Source: Alphaproteobacteria bacterium (GTDB taxonomy: Bacteria > Pseudomonadota > Alphaproteobacteria > UBA828). Taken from it: a stretch of DNA of 9,305 bases. Position 1 is the first letter of the stretch. Each line of letters opens with the position of its first letter. A model generated the notes under the pieces. That model was not told the DNA's origin and did no database searches. It saw nothing but the letters and a program-made list of their open reading frames with translations. Shown one piece after another: positions 1-6,822 of the stretch. The stretch is from contig JAUVWK010000090.1 in NCBI GenBank assembly GCA_030604165.1, positions 1-9,305 of the forward strand, read 5' to 3'. Position numbers and translations under genes: made by a program.

Positions 1-223
1 CCGACCAGTCCACACCGGCCAAGGTGGGCAGCGCGGCCACGACCACGAGCGCAGCGGCCATGGCGAGAGCGCTCAGCCAGAGCCTGTTGGCGAGCGCCCA
101 GAAGACCGAGAAAAAGAAAGCGAGCCAATTGAAGCCCTCGCGCACCAGGACAATGTCGGCGAGCGCAAGGCCTTCGCCTTGCTCGACCGCGCGGGCCGGC
201 AGATGCACGGTGTAAAGGCGCAT
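1..223 (-). CDS. DUF2628 family membrane protein (partial, 3' end outside window)
   Basis: The ATG is at 223 and the frame stays open to the left edge, giving 74 visible residues that begin MRLYTVHLPARAVEQG. The visible part matches the DUF2628 pattern as I know it: a short polar N-terminus, then 'LVREGFNWLAFFFSVFWAL' (about residues 26-44), then a strongly hydrophobic stretch (about 50-68), so it is probably an inner-membrane protein. Its biochemical function is not known. It starts 4 bases after the hisB stop, and a GAGG ribosome binding site at 233-236 (complement) lies 9 bases before the ATG, so it is probably co-transcribed with and translated right after hisB. In many alphaproteobacteria a DUF2628 gene sits between hisB and hisH/hisA, so further his genes are expected beyond the left edge; that is inference from remembered gene order. 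This frame is shorter than neighbouring shadow frames but is preferred for its fit to hisB. Confidence 0.8.
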   Translation of the reverse strand, partial: MRLYTVHLPARAVEQGEGLALADIVLVREGFNWLAFFFSVFWALANRLWLSALAMAAALVVVAALPTLAGVDWS

Positions 224-227
224 CTCG

Positions 228-845
228 CTAGGCCTCGAGGGTGCCGCCGAGAACGCCCTTGGTCGAGGGCACGGTCAGGGCCGCGCGCGGATCGAGCTCG
301 ATGGCTTGACGCAGCGCGCGCGCCAATCCCTTGTAACAGGATTCCACGATGTGATGACCGTTCTGGCCGTAGAAATTCTCGACATGCAGCGTGATGCCGG
401 CGTGCTGGGCAAAGGCCTGAAACCACTCCTTGAACAGCTCCGTATCCATGTCGCCCAGCTTGGGCGGCGGGAACGCCACCCGCCACACCAGATAAGGCCG
501 GTCGCCGACGTCGAGGGCGACGCGCGAGCAGGTCTCGTCCATCGGAATCACCGCCGAGCCGTAACGCCGGATGCCGCGCCGCTCGCCCAGCGCCTGGCTC
601 ACCGCCTGGCCGATGGCGATGCCAGTGTCCTCGGTGGTGTGATGAAAGTCGATGTGCAGGTCGCCCTCTGCCTTGCAGGTGAGGTCGATCAGGCTATGGC
701 GCGAAAGCTGCTCGAGCATGTGGTCGAGAAAGCCGATGCCCGTGGCGACGTCGTAGGTTCCAGCGCCGTCGAGGTTGATTTCGACGGAAATACGGGTTTC
801 CTTCGTGACCCGCTCGACGCGGGCCTTCCGCTGAGGTTGTTTCAT
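228..845 (-). CDS. hisB: Imidazoleglycerol-phosphate dehydratase HisB
   Basis: This 205-residue protein catalyses the sixth step of histidine synthesis, dehydrating imidazole glycerol phosphate to imidazole acetol phosphate in the cytoplasm. The hallmark metal-binding motifs are present: DFHHTTEDTG at residues 66-75 (H68, H69, E72, D73) and HHIVESCYKG at 164-173 (H164, H165, E168). The early GIGFLDHMLEQLSRH (36-50) and the C-terminal PSTKG (193-197) are also present. The length fits the single-function bacterial enzyme, without the phosphatase domain found in E. coli HisB. The frame is open upstream to 971, but family similarity begins at KETRISVEINLDG, so I chose the ATG at 845, which leaves a normal short N-terminus. 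The Shine-Dalgarno sequence there is weak. The gene is divergent from hslV and is followed after 4 bases by a DUF2628 gene. Confidence 0.96.
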   Translation of the reverse strand: MKQPQRKARVERVTKETRISVEINLDGAGTYDVATGIGFLDHMLEQLSRHSLIDLTCKAEGDLHIDFHHTTEDTGIAIGQAVSQALGERRGIRRYGSAVIPMDETCSRVALDVGDRPYLVWRVAFPPPKLGDMDTELFKEWFQAFAQHAGITLHVENFYGQNGHHIVESCYKGLARALRQAIELDPRAALTVPSTKGVLGGTLEA

Positions 846-945
846 GGCTTTACGCCGAGTTGTCCGGAATTTATGGGCGCCGTTGTAGCAAGATACGCGG
901 TCGTTCGCCAGTCTCTTGGCGCATCCGGCGGCGGGCCGCGATCCC

Positions 946-975
946 CTTGACCCAACGGGGAAAAGCACCACATGG
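946..975 (+). promoter_or_regulatory. Candidate heat-shock (RpoH) promoter for hslVU
   Basis: CTTGACC at 946-952 is followed after 15 bases by CCACATGG at 968-975. This resembles the sigma-32 pattern (CTTGAA-type -35 and CCCCATnT-type -10), with mismatches at two of the conserved -10 positions. Transcription would start near 980-983, giving a leader of about 50 bases before the hslV ATG at 1034. hslVU is a classic heat-shock operon, so an RpoH promoter is expected, but this site is assigned by eye. A second CTTGAA at 1007-1012 is too close to the start codon to be a better choice. Confidence 0.4.
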
Positions 976-1033
976 AGAGGACGCGGGGACCGGCGTCTTC
1001 GCGCGTCTTGAACAATATTTTTCCGGAACGCCT

Positions 1034-1594
1034 ATGGGCGAGAGCGACAAGGCCGCCTGGCACGGCACAACCATCCTCTGCGTGCGCAAGGACGCGACGG
1101 TGGTCGTCGCCGGCGACGGCCAAGTGACGGTTGGCCAAACGGTCATTAAATCCAACGCGCGCAAGGTGCGACGGCTCGGCGACGGCTCGATCATCGCCGG
1201 CTTCGCCGGCGCCACGGCCGATGCGTTCACGCTGTTCGAGCGCCTCGAAGGCAAGCTGGAGCAACATCCCGGCCAGCTCATGCGCGCCAGTGTCGAGCTG
1301 GCCAAGGATTGGCGCACCGACCGCTATCTACGCCGCCTGGAGGCCATGATGGCGGTTGCGGACAAAGATGTTTCGCTGGTGCTCACCGGTACCGGCGATG
1401 TCTTGGAGCCCGAGGACGGCCTGATCGGCATCGGCTCGGGCGGCAGCTATGCGCTGGCGGCGGCACGCGCGCTGATGGATCAGGATGGGCTCGATGCCGA
1501 GGCCATCGCGCGCAAGGCCATGGCCATCGCCGCCGGTATTTGCGTCTACACCAACGACCAGCTCGTCATCGAGCACTTGCCGAAAACCGCTTGA
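1034..1594 (+). CDS. hslV: ATP-dependent protease peptidase subunit HslV (ClpQ)
   Basis: HslV is the N-terminal-nucleophile peptidase of the cytoplasmic HslUV protease; it forms two stacked hexameric rings capped by HslU. The 186-residue product starts MGESDKAAWHGTTILCVRK. Cleavage after G11 would expose the catalytic threonine T12; the short propeptide ending WHG is typical of alphaproteobacteria. Other expected residues are AGDGQ (D28), the lysines K39 and K44, and IGSGGSY at 133-139 (S135). The frame is open upstream to 860, but I chose the ATG at 1034 because family similarity starts there and it places the processing site 11 residues in. A modest GGAA site (1025-1028) precedes it. It is divergent from hisB, and hslU follows after 5 bases in the same operon. 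Confidence 0.97.
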   Translation: MGESDKAAWHGTTILCVRKDATVVVAGDGQVTVGQTVIKSNARKVRRLGDGSIIAGFAGATADAFTLFERLEGKLEQHPGQLMRASVELAKDWRTDRYLRRLEAMMAVADKDVSLVLTGTGDVLEPEDGLIGIGSGGSYALAAARALMDQDGLDAEAIARKAMAIAAGICVYTNDQLVIEHLPKTA

Positions 1595-1599
1595 CGCTC

Positions 1600-2910
1600 A
1601 TGACGGCCTTCAGCCCCCGAGAAATCGTCTCCGAGCTCGACCGCTTTATCGTCGGTCAAAACGATGCCAAGCGCGCCGTCGCGATCGCGCTCAGAAACCG
1701 CTGGCGGCGCCACCAACTGTCCGACGAGCTGCGCGAGGAAGTGCTGCCCAAGAACATCCTGATGATCGGGCCGACCGGCGTCGGCAAGACCGAGATCGCC
1801 CGCCGTCTGGCGCGGCTGGCCCAGGCGCCGTTTCTCAAGGTGGAGGCGACCAAGTTCACCGAAGTCGGCTATGTCGGGCGCGATGTCGAGCAGATCGTCC
1901 GCGATCTGGTGGAAATTTCCATCCACATGACCCGCGAGGCCATGCGCAAGGAGGTCGTGGCGAAGGCCGAGCTGAACGCCGAGGAGCGCGTGCTGGACGC
2001 GCTGGTCAGCCAGAACTCCAGCGCGGAGACGCGCCAGAAGTTCCGCAAGATGCTGCGCGAAGGCGAGATCGGCGACAAGGAAATCGACGTCGAGGTGACC
2101 GAGAGCGGCGGCGCCTCGTTGCCGACCTTCGAGATCCCGGGCATGCCGGGCGCACAAATGGGCATGGTCAATCTCGGCGATATCTTCGGCAAGGCGATGG
2201 GCCAGCAGACTAAGCAGCGCCGCATGAGCGTGGCGGAATCCTACAAAGTGCTGATGGCGGAGGAGAGCGACCGTCTGCTCGACCAGGACGCGGTGGTGCG
2301 CCAGGCGTTGGACAAGGTCGAGAACGACGGCATCGTATTCCTCGACGAGATCGACAAGATCTGCGCCCGCTCCGACCGGATCGGCGCGGATGTCAGCCGC
2401 GAGGGCGTGCAACGCGACCTCTTGCCGCTGATCGAGGGCACGGCCGTGTCGACCAAGCACGGCACGGTCAAAACCGATCATATCCTGTTCATCGCCTCCG
2501 GCGCCTTCCACCTGGCCAAGCCCGCGGACCTATTGCCCGAGCTGCAAGGCCGGCTGCCGATCCGGGTCGAGCTCAAGGCGCTCTCGCGCGACGATCTGAA
2601 ACAGATCCTCACCGAGCCGGAAAACAGCCTGATCCGCCAATATGTCGCACTGATGCAGACCGAAGACGTGACCCTGCACTTCGAGGACGCGGCGATCGAC
2701 GCCATCGCCGACCTCGCGGCCGAGGTCAATAGCGCGGTGGAGAACATCGGCGCGCGGCGTTTGCACACCGTGATGGAAAAGCTCCTGGAGGAAATCAGCT
2801 TCGCCGCCACCGACCGCGCGGGCGAGGAGATCACCATCGACGCCGCCTATGTCCAGGACCACGTCGGCGACCTCGCCAAGGACACGGATCTGAGCAAGTT
2901 TATTTTGTAG
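1600..2910 (+). CDS. hslU: ATP-dependent protease ATPase subunit HslU (ClpY)
   Basis: This 436-residue AAA+ unfoldase recognises, unfolds and threads substrates into HslV; the E. coli protein has 443 residues. Visible motifs are Walker A GPTGVGKT (57-64), the pore loop GYVG (90-93), the substrate-binding I domain inserted at about 110-240, Walker B IVFLDEID (245-252), the arginine finger in ELQGRLP (R318), and sensor 2 in GARRLHT (384-390). The C-terminal tail is LSKFIL, the conserved end that inserts into HslV to activate it, so the gene is complete. The ATG at 1600 lies 5 bases after the hslV stop with no strong ribosome binding site, so translation is probably coupled to hslV. The frame is open further upstream through hslV, but that extension is an artefact. 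The stop lies 10 bases from the stop of the convergent DUF1232 gene. Confidence 0.98.
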   Translation: MTAFSPREIVSELDRFIVGQNDAKRAVAIALRNRWRRHQLSDELREEVLPKNILMIGPTGVGKTEIARRLARLAQAPFLKVEATKFTEVGYVGRDVEQIVRDLVEISIHMTREAMRKEVVAKAELNAEERVLDALVSQNSSAETRQKFRKMLREGEIGDKEIDVEVTESGGASLPTFEIPGMPGAQMGMVNLGDIFGKAMGQQTKQRRMSVAESYKVLMAEESDRLLDQDAVVRQALDKVENDGIVFLDEIDKICARSDRIGADVSREGVQRDLLPLIEGTAVSTKHGTVKTDHILFIASGAFHLAKPADLLPELQGRLPIRVELKALSRDDLKQILTEPENSLIRQYVALMQTEDVTLHFEDAAIDAIADLAAEVNSAVENIGARRLHTVMEKLLEEISFAATDRAGEEITIDAAYVQDHVGDLAKDTDLSKFIL

Positions 2911-2924
2911 GCGCGGCGCCCTAC
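2907..2924. other. Small hairpin spanning the convergent hslU and DUF1232 stops
   Basis: GTAGG at 2907-2911 pairs with CCTAC at 2920-2924 around an 8-base GC-rich interior. The structure covers both stop codons (hslU TAG at 2908-2910; DUF1232 TAG at 2923-2921). Neither strand has a run of T after the stem, so it is not a standard intrinsic terminator. It may still slow polymerase or protect 3' ends where the two transcription units meet. The short stem could be chance, helped by the two face-to-face TAG codons. Confidence 0.3.
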
Positions 2925-3241
2925 TTCTTCAAAAACCCCCACAAACCGCCCGCCGCGTCGGCCTCGCGTGCTTGCTTGCGGCATTCGGCGACGACGTCGT
3001 CCGGGATCAGCCTCACCGCGAGGGCGAGGCCGAGCGAGATGATCACCAGATCGTCGAGCATGCCGAGCAAGGGGATGAAATCGGGGATCAGGTCGAACGG
3101 GTTGGCGGCATAGGCCAGCAGCAGCACGAGCAATGCCTTGGCGTACCACGGCGTGCGCGGGTGGCGAAAGGCCAGCCAGAAGGCATGGAGCTCGATCTTG
3201 AGCGCCCTGGCACGCTGCTTCAGTCGGCTCACCCAACGCAC
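2921..3241 (-). CDS. DUF1232 (YkvA-like) small membrane protein
   Basis: This 106-residue protein has the DUF1232 core NPFDLIPDFIP at about residues 47-57, followed by LLGMLDD (58-64). Hydrophobic stretches at about 34-45 and 65-78 suggest two short membrane segments; the N-terminus is basic. The biochemical role of the family is not established. The start is GTG at 3241, supported by an AGGAG ribosome binding site 9 bases upstream; no upstream ATG fits. It is the last gene of the minus-strand run, 47 bases after smr, and ends tail to tail with hslU. It is probably co-transcribed with smr. Confidence 0.9.
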   Translation of the reverse strand: MRWVSRLKQRARALKIELHAFWLAFRHPRTPWYAKALLVLLLAYAANPFDLIPDFIPLLGMLDDLVIISLGLALAVRLIPDDVVAECRKQAREADAAGGLWGFLKK

Positions 3242-3250
3242 GATTTGTCG

Positions 3251-3255
3251 CTCCT
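3251..3255 (-). promoter_or_regulatory. Ribosome binding site setting the GTG start of the DUF1232 gene
   Basis: AGGAG on the minus strand lies 9 bases before the GTG at 3241-3239. No other good start with such a site exists in the frame, so it decides the start codon. Confidence 0.65.
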
Positions 3256-3288
3256 GCCCTTTAGGCCAGTGCCTTTTGGGCCGTGTCG

Positions 3289-3879
3289 CTAGCGTTGCCG
3301 CTTCAGGAGCACGTAGAGCGCGCCGCCGCCGCCATGGCGAGCCTGTGCCTGCTCAAGCGCCAGCACCTTGCGGCGCAAGGCCGCTTGGTTGAGCCAGCGG
3401 GGCGTCATCTGCCGCAGCACGCCGCCGCCGGGATCGCGCACCGAGCCCTTGCCGGTGATCACCAGCACGCAACGCCGGCCCGCCTGGTATGAATCGGCGA
3501 TGAAATGGTTGAGCGCCGCATGCGCCTCGGACTGGGTGAGGCCATGCAGATCGATCCGCGCCTCGACCTTGAGCTGGCCGCGCTTGAGCCTCAAGGCGAT
3601 GCGCTTGTCGAGCCCGGGAGAGGCGCCGGGACGCAGCTCCGGCAACGGCGCCTGCTTGGCCGGCGGCGGTGCGTCAGGCACCGTGGCGGGCCCGGCCTTG
3701 CTCGCGCGCTTACTCCTAGGCGTTGGCGCCTCTTCCGCCGCGCCCTCCGTTTCTGCCTCCGCCGCCTCGGGTGCGGACGGGCCGCGCTCACCAAGCGGCT
3801 CCGCCGTACTGGTGACGCGCCGCCACAACGCCGCCTCGTCCGAGCTCAAGGTGCGGCGCTTCTTGCCGCGCGGCGCCAC
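3289..3879 (-). CDS. Smr domain protein (MutS2 C-terminal-type)
   Basis: This 196-residue protein has a C-terminal Smr domain at about residues 105-195. Its signature motifs are DLHGLTQSEA (110-119), ITGKG (141-145), and HGGGGALYVLLKR (182-194). Smr domains in MutS2 and stand-alone proteins are linked to nicking nuclease or RNA-cleavage activity, so a nucleic-acid role is likely, but the substrate of this alphaproteobacterial type is not known to me. Residues 1-20 are basic. Residues about 30-90 are rich in Ala, Pro and Glu and look disordered. The GTG start at 3879 is 3 bases after the lutC stop and is supported by AGGAGG 8 bases upstream, inside lutC. Smr genes commonly lie beside mltA in alphaproteobacteria; here lutABC separates them. 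Confidence 0.93.
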   Translation of the reverse strand: MAPRGKKRRTLSSDEAALWRRVTSTAEPLGERGPSAPEAAEAETEGAAEEAPTPRSKRASKAGPATVPDAPPPAKQAPLPELRPGASPGLDKRIALRLKRGQLKVEARIDLHGLTQSEAHAALNHFIADSYQAGRRCVLVITGKGSVRDPGGGVLRQMTPRWLNQAALRRKVLALEQAQARHGGGGALYVLLKRQR

Positions 3880-3882
3880 CGC

Positions 3883-4602
3883 TCAGCCCTCCTCGCCGCC
3901 GACGATGACAATGTGCAGCTGGCGCGGCCCGTGGGCGCCGAGTTGCATGCGCTGCTCGATATCCGCCGTGCGCGACGGCCCGGTAATCAGATTGACGGTC
4001 CGCGGCATGAAGCCGCCATCGCCGGGTGGCGAGCCCTGGCGGCGCAACAACGCCCAGCCCTCTTCGTAGGCACCGACAATTTGCTCGGCGCGCAAGACGA
4101 CGATATGGGTAGCGGGTAAAAAGTTGAGCGTGGTCGGTCGCTCGGCCGCCGAGGTGAGCAAGAGGGTCCCGGTCTCGGCGATGCCGAGCAGCGCGCCCGT
4201 GATGCTAACCGCGTCGGTCTCTTCCGCCTTGCCGCGCCGCAGCCGCAGCAACGGTCGTGCCGCCCAGGGATAGGCATCGAGCGCGGCGTCCGGGGCCATT
4301 ACGATATCGGTCGGCAGATTGTGCTGCGCCAAATAGTCGGCGACGACCGCGGGCACCCCGGCATCGCTCCCGACCCTCGCCACGCTGGCCTTGACCTCTT
4401 CGGCCATGGCGACAAACAGGTCCACCTGCGCGGCGTGCGGCAGTTGCGCCCGCGCCGGAATCAGATTCGGCGCCGGGTCGTTCAGACCGCTCTCCAAGGC
4501 CTCCCGGGCCGCGCCCGCGAGCGGGCCGCGCCCGAGCGCCTTGCGCACGGAGCCGAGAATCGCCGCCCGCGCGTTGCCGCCGCCCGTATCGCTCGCGCTC
4601 AT
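3883..4602 (-). CDS. lutC: L-lactate utilization protein LutC (LUD domain)
   Basis: This 239-residue LUD-domain protein (YkgG/LutC type) is a partner of LutA and LutB in oxidising L-lactate to pyruvate. It contains IAETGTLLL (141-149), THIVVL (165-170), and the diagnostic C-terminal run from NLITGPSRTADIEQ (204-217) to HGPRQLHIVIV (224-234). It has no iron-sulfur cysteines, as expected for this subunit. The ATG at 4602 overlaps the lutB stop as ATGA, so translation is probably coupled. The reading frame continues upstream inside lutB, but that part is a shadow with no LUD similarity. Its last codons carry the ribosome binding site of smr. Its exact role in electron transfer is unclear even in studied species. 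Confidence 0.93.
   Translation of the reverse strand: MSASDTGGGNARAAILGSVRKALGRGPLAGAAREALESGLNDPAPNLIPARAQLPHAAQVDLFVAMAEEVKASVARVGSDAGVPAVVADYLAQHNLPTDIVMAPDAALDAYPWAARPLLRLRRGKAEETDAVSITGALLGIAETGTLLLTSAAERPTTLNFLPATHIVVLRAEQIVGAYEEGWALLRRQGSPPGDGGFMPRTVNLITGPSRTADIEQRMQLGAHGPRQLHIVIVGGEEG
3888..3893 (-). promoter_or_regulatory. smr ribosome binding site inside the end of lutC
   Basis: AGGAGG on the minus strand lies within the last codons of lutC, 8 bases before the smr GTG start at 3879. It is a near-ideal site and decides the GTG as start. It means ribosomes translating lutC end directly over the smr initiation site. Confidence 0.7.
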
Positions 4603-6035
4603 GCCGCCGTCCGCGCGCCGCGCCCCTGGCGGGCGCGCCAGCGGGCCTGGAAGGTGCCGCCCTCCGGCGCCGGCAAGTCGCGGTCTCGTGTCCAGCCCGT
4701 GGCCAACGGCAGGTGCGCCAGAGCGCCGCGCCGCGGCGCGAGCGCGCCGAGGAGCGCGATGGCGAGCGCGGTAAGCGGCCGGTAAAGCGCGGGCCGCTTG
4801 GCGAGCCACGCCCAAAGCGCCAAGCCGCGGCGCAACGCGGGCGCGCCAAGGCCGGCCTCGAATTCGCGTTCGCGCCAATACCGCATCATCTTGAGCAAGG
4901 GAATGCGCACCGGGCACACGGCCTCGCAACGGCCGCAGAAGGTCGAGGCGTTGGGCAGATGACCGGCCTCCTCGATACCCACCAGGAAGGGCGTGAGCAC
5001 CGCGCCGAGCGGGCCGGGGTAGACCCAGCCGTAGGCGTGGCCGCCGACGGCGCCGTAGACCGGGCAGTGGTTCATGCAGGCGCCGCACTTGATACACCGC
5101 AGCACGTCTTGGAACTCGCTGCCAAGCATCTTGGAGCGGCCGTTATCCAGCAAAACGACATGGAAAGACTCGGGGCCGTCCAAGTCGTCGGCGCGCCGCG
5201 GCCCGGTCGAGAACGTGGTGTAGGTCGAGAGCTCCTGGCCGGTCGCCGAGCGGGCCAGCAGCCGCATGAGGGTGGCGGCGTCGTCCAGCGTGGGGACCAC
5301 CTTCTCGAGGGTGGCGATGACGATGTGCACCTTGGGCAAGATCTGCGTGAGATCGCCGTTGCCCTCGTTGGTGACGATGGCCGTGGAGCCGGTTTCGGCA
5401 ATGAGAAAATTGGCCCCGGTTATGCCGACGTCCGCCGCGACATAGCGCGGCCGTATGATCCGGCGCGCCTCGTCCACCAGCTCGCGGACCTCCTCGAGCC
5501 GCTGCGTATTGCCGTATTGGCGGTGGCGATCGAGAAACAGCTCGGAAATCTGTTCGGCCGTTTTGTGCAGGGCCGGCACGATGATATGGCTGGGGTATTC
5601 GTCGGCGAGCTGGATGATGTATTCGCCGAGATCGGTTTCAACCGGTTCTATGCCGTTGGCCTCGAGAAACGGATTCAGGGCGATCTCTTCGGCCACCATG
5701 GATTTGCCCTTGGTGACACTCTTGGCTTGCGCGGCCCGGCAAATCCGCAAGATCGCCTCGCGCGCCTCGGCGGGCGTCTGGCACCAATGCACCTCGCCAC
5801 CCGTCTCGCGCACCTTGGCCTCGAAGCGCTCCAGGTAGAAATCCAGATTGGCGAGCGTGCGGTCCTTGATCTCCTTGGCCTGGCTGCGCAACGCCTCGAA
5901 CTCGGGCAACCGGGCGGCGGCGATGGTGCGTCGCTCCTGAAAGCCCGTTTTGAGCCGGGCCAAGGCGCGTTGCAGGTTGGGATCGGCGAGGCCGCGCCGC
6001 GCGTTATCCTTGAAGGCGTGACTGATCGGCTCCAT
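4599..6035 (-). CDS. lutB: L-lactate utilization iron-sulfur protein LutB
   Basis: This 478-residue protein closely resembles LutB and E. coli YkgF, the iron-sulfur electron-transfer subunit of the LutABC complex that oxidises L-lactate without a flavin lactate dehydrogenase. An N-terminal LUD-like half includes KSMVAEEI (111-118), ETDLGEYIIQL (133-143), GITGANFLIAETGS (204-217) and VTNEGNG (221-227). A ferredoxin-type part follows: CIKCGACMNHCP (C314, C317, C320, C324) and CGRCEAVCPVRIP (C367, C370, C374). The C-terminus has a hydrophobic stretch at about 403-435 and a DLPAPEGGTF motif near 453. I chose the ATG at 6035, 7 bases after the lutA stop, because it gives a normal N-terminus and family length; a GTG at 6071 inside lutA is possible. 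Translation is probably coupled to lutA and lutC. Confidence 0.95.
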   Translation of the reverse strand: MEPISHAFKDNARRGLADPNLQRALARLKTGFQERRTIAAARLPEFEALRSQAKEIKDRTLANLDFYLERFEAKVRETGGEVHWCQTPAEAREAILRICRAAQAKSVTKGKSMVAEEIALNPFLEANGIEPVETDLGEYIIQLADEYPSHIIVPALHKTAEQISELFLDRHRQYGNTQRLEEVRELVDEARRIIRPRYVAADVGITGANFLIAETGSTAIVTNEGNGDLTQILPKVHIVIATLEKVVPTLDDAATLMRLLARSATGQELSTYTTFSTGPRRADDLDGPESFHVVLLDNGRSKMLGSEFQDVLRCIKCGACMNHCPVYGAVGGHAYGWVYPGPLGAVLTPFLVGIEEAGHLPNASTFCGRCEAVCPVRIPLLKMMRYWREREFEAGLGAPALRRGLALWAWLAKRPALYRPLTALAIALLGALAPRRGALAHLPLATGWTRDRDLPAPEGGTFQARWRARQGRGARTAA

Positions 6036-6042
6036 ACCGGGC

Positions 6043-6822
6043 TCAACCCCGCCGCCCTCGCCGGGGCTCACCGATCGCCGGCGTCTCGGTCATGCCGGCA
6101 AGCACCTCGGCGACATGGCGCACCCGGACGGCGCGGCCCTCGCGCGACAACCGCCCGGCGATATTCAAGAGGCAGCCAAGGTCGCCGGCAAGCACCGTAT
6201 CGGCGCCGGTTGCCGCGATCTCGGCCGTTTTGTCCGCGACCATGCGGGTGGAAATATCGGGATACTTGACGCAAAACGTGCCGCCGAAGCCGCAGCAGAC
6301 TTCGGCGCCGGGGAGCTCCTCGAGCGTCAGTCCCTCGACCGAGGACAAAAGGGTTCGCGGCTGCGCCTTGATCTCGAGTTCGCGCAGACCCGAACAACCG
6401 TCATGGTAGGTCGCGCGGCCGTCGTAGCGGGCCGCGACCGTGCTGCGCCCAAGCACATCGGTCAAGAACGAGACGAGCTCGAAGGTTTTCTCCGACAGCG
6501 CCCGCGCCCGCGCGGCGAGAGCCGGTTCGTCCGCGCAGAGCGCCGGATAGTGCAGCTTGATCATGCCGGCACACGAGCCCGACGGCGCGACCACATAGTC
6601 AAAGCCCTCGAACGCCGCAATGACTTGGCGCGCGATGGCCCTGGCATCGGCGCGCGCACCCGCGTTGTAAGCGGGTTGGCCGCAGCAGGTTTGGGCCCGC
6701 GGCACCGCCACGGCGCAACCGGCGTCTTCCAGTAGCTTGACCGCGGCGAAGCCGACGCTGGGGCGGAACAGATCGACCAGGCAGGTGACGAACATGCCGA
6801 CGCGAAAGCGTTTTTCCGGCAT
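6043..6822 (-). CDS. lutA: L-lactate utilization protein LutA (CCG-domain iron-sulfur subunit)
   Basis: This 259-residue protein has two cysteine-rich CCG domains, as in LutA/YkgE and the GlcF and heterodisulfide reductase families, and is thought to hold an iron-sulfur centre in the lactate-oxidising LutABC complex. The first repeat shows VTCLVD (C14), TCCGQPAYN (C46, C47) and SGSCAG (C84). The second shows DGCSGL (C143), VCCGFGGTF (C176, C177) and LGCLLNIAGRL (C217). The full set of cysteines is intact. The ATG at 6822 has a GGAG site 9 bases upstream. It is the first gene of the lut group, 90 bases after the mltA stop. The C-terminal tail ends in a basic EPRRGRRG. The protein family and the order lutA-lutB-lutC make the assignment firm; the lactate substrate is inferred from family. 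Confidence 0.95.
   Translation of the reverse strand: MPEKRFRVGMFVTCLVDLFRPSVGFAAVKLLEDAGCAVAVPRAQTCCGQPAYNAGARADARAIARQVIAAFEGFDYVVAPSGSCAGMIKLHYPALCADEPALAARARALSEKTFELVSFLTDVLGRSTVAARYDGRATYHDGCSGLRELEIKAQPRTLLSSVEGLTLEELPGAEVCCGFGGTFCVKYPDISTRMVADKTAEIAATGADTVLAGDLGCLLNIAGRLSREGRAVRVRHVAEVLAGMTETPAIGEPRRGRRG

Noticed and set aside
846..971. N-terminal extension of hisB to 971
   Set aside because: The extra residues have no HisB similarity and would overlap the hslV promoter region; the ATG at 845 gives the normal length.
1309..1599. N-terminal extension of hslU through hslV
   Set aside because: The frame is open by chance across hslV. HslU similarity begins exactly at the ATG at 1600.
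4603..5097. N-terminal extension of lutC inside lutB
   Set aside because: The extension translates lutB in another frame and is Arg-rich with no LUD similarity; the ATGA overlap marks the true start.
4713..6269. 518-residue open frame on the plus strand
   Set aside because: It lies antisense to lutB and lutA, whose iron-sulfur motifs are intact. Its composition is that of a high-GC shadow frame, and it shows no recognisable domain.
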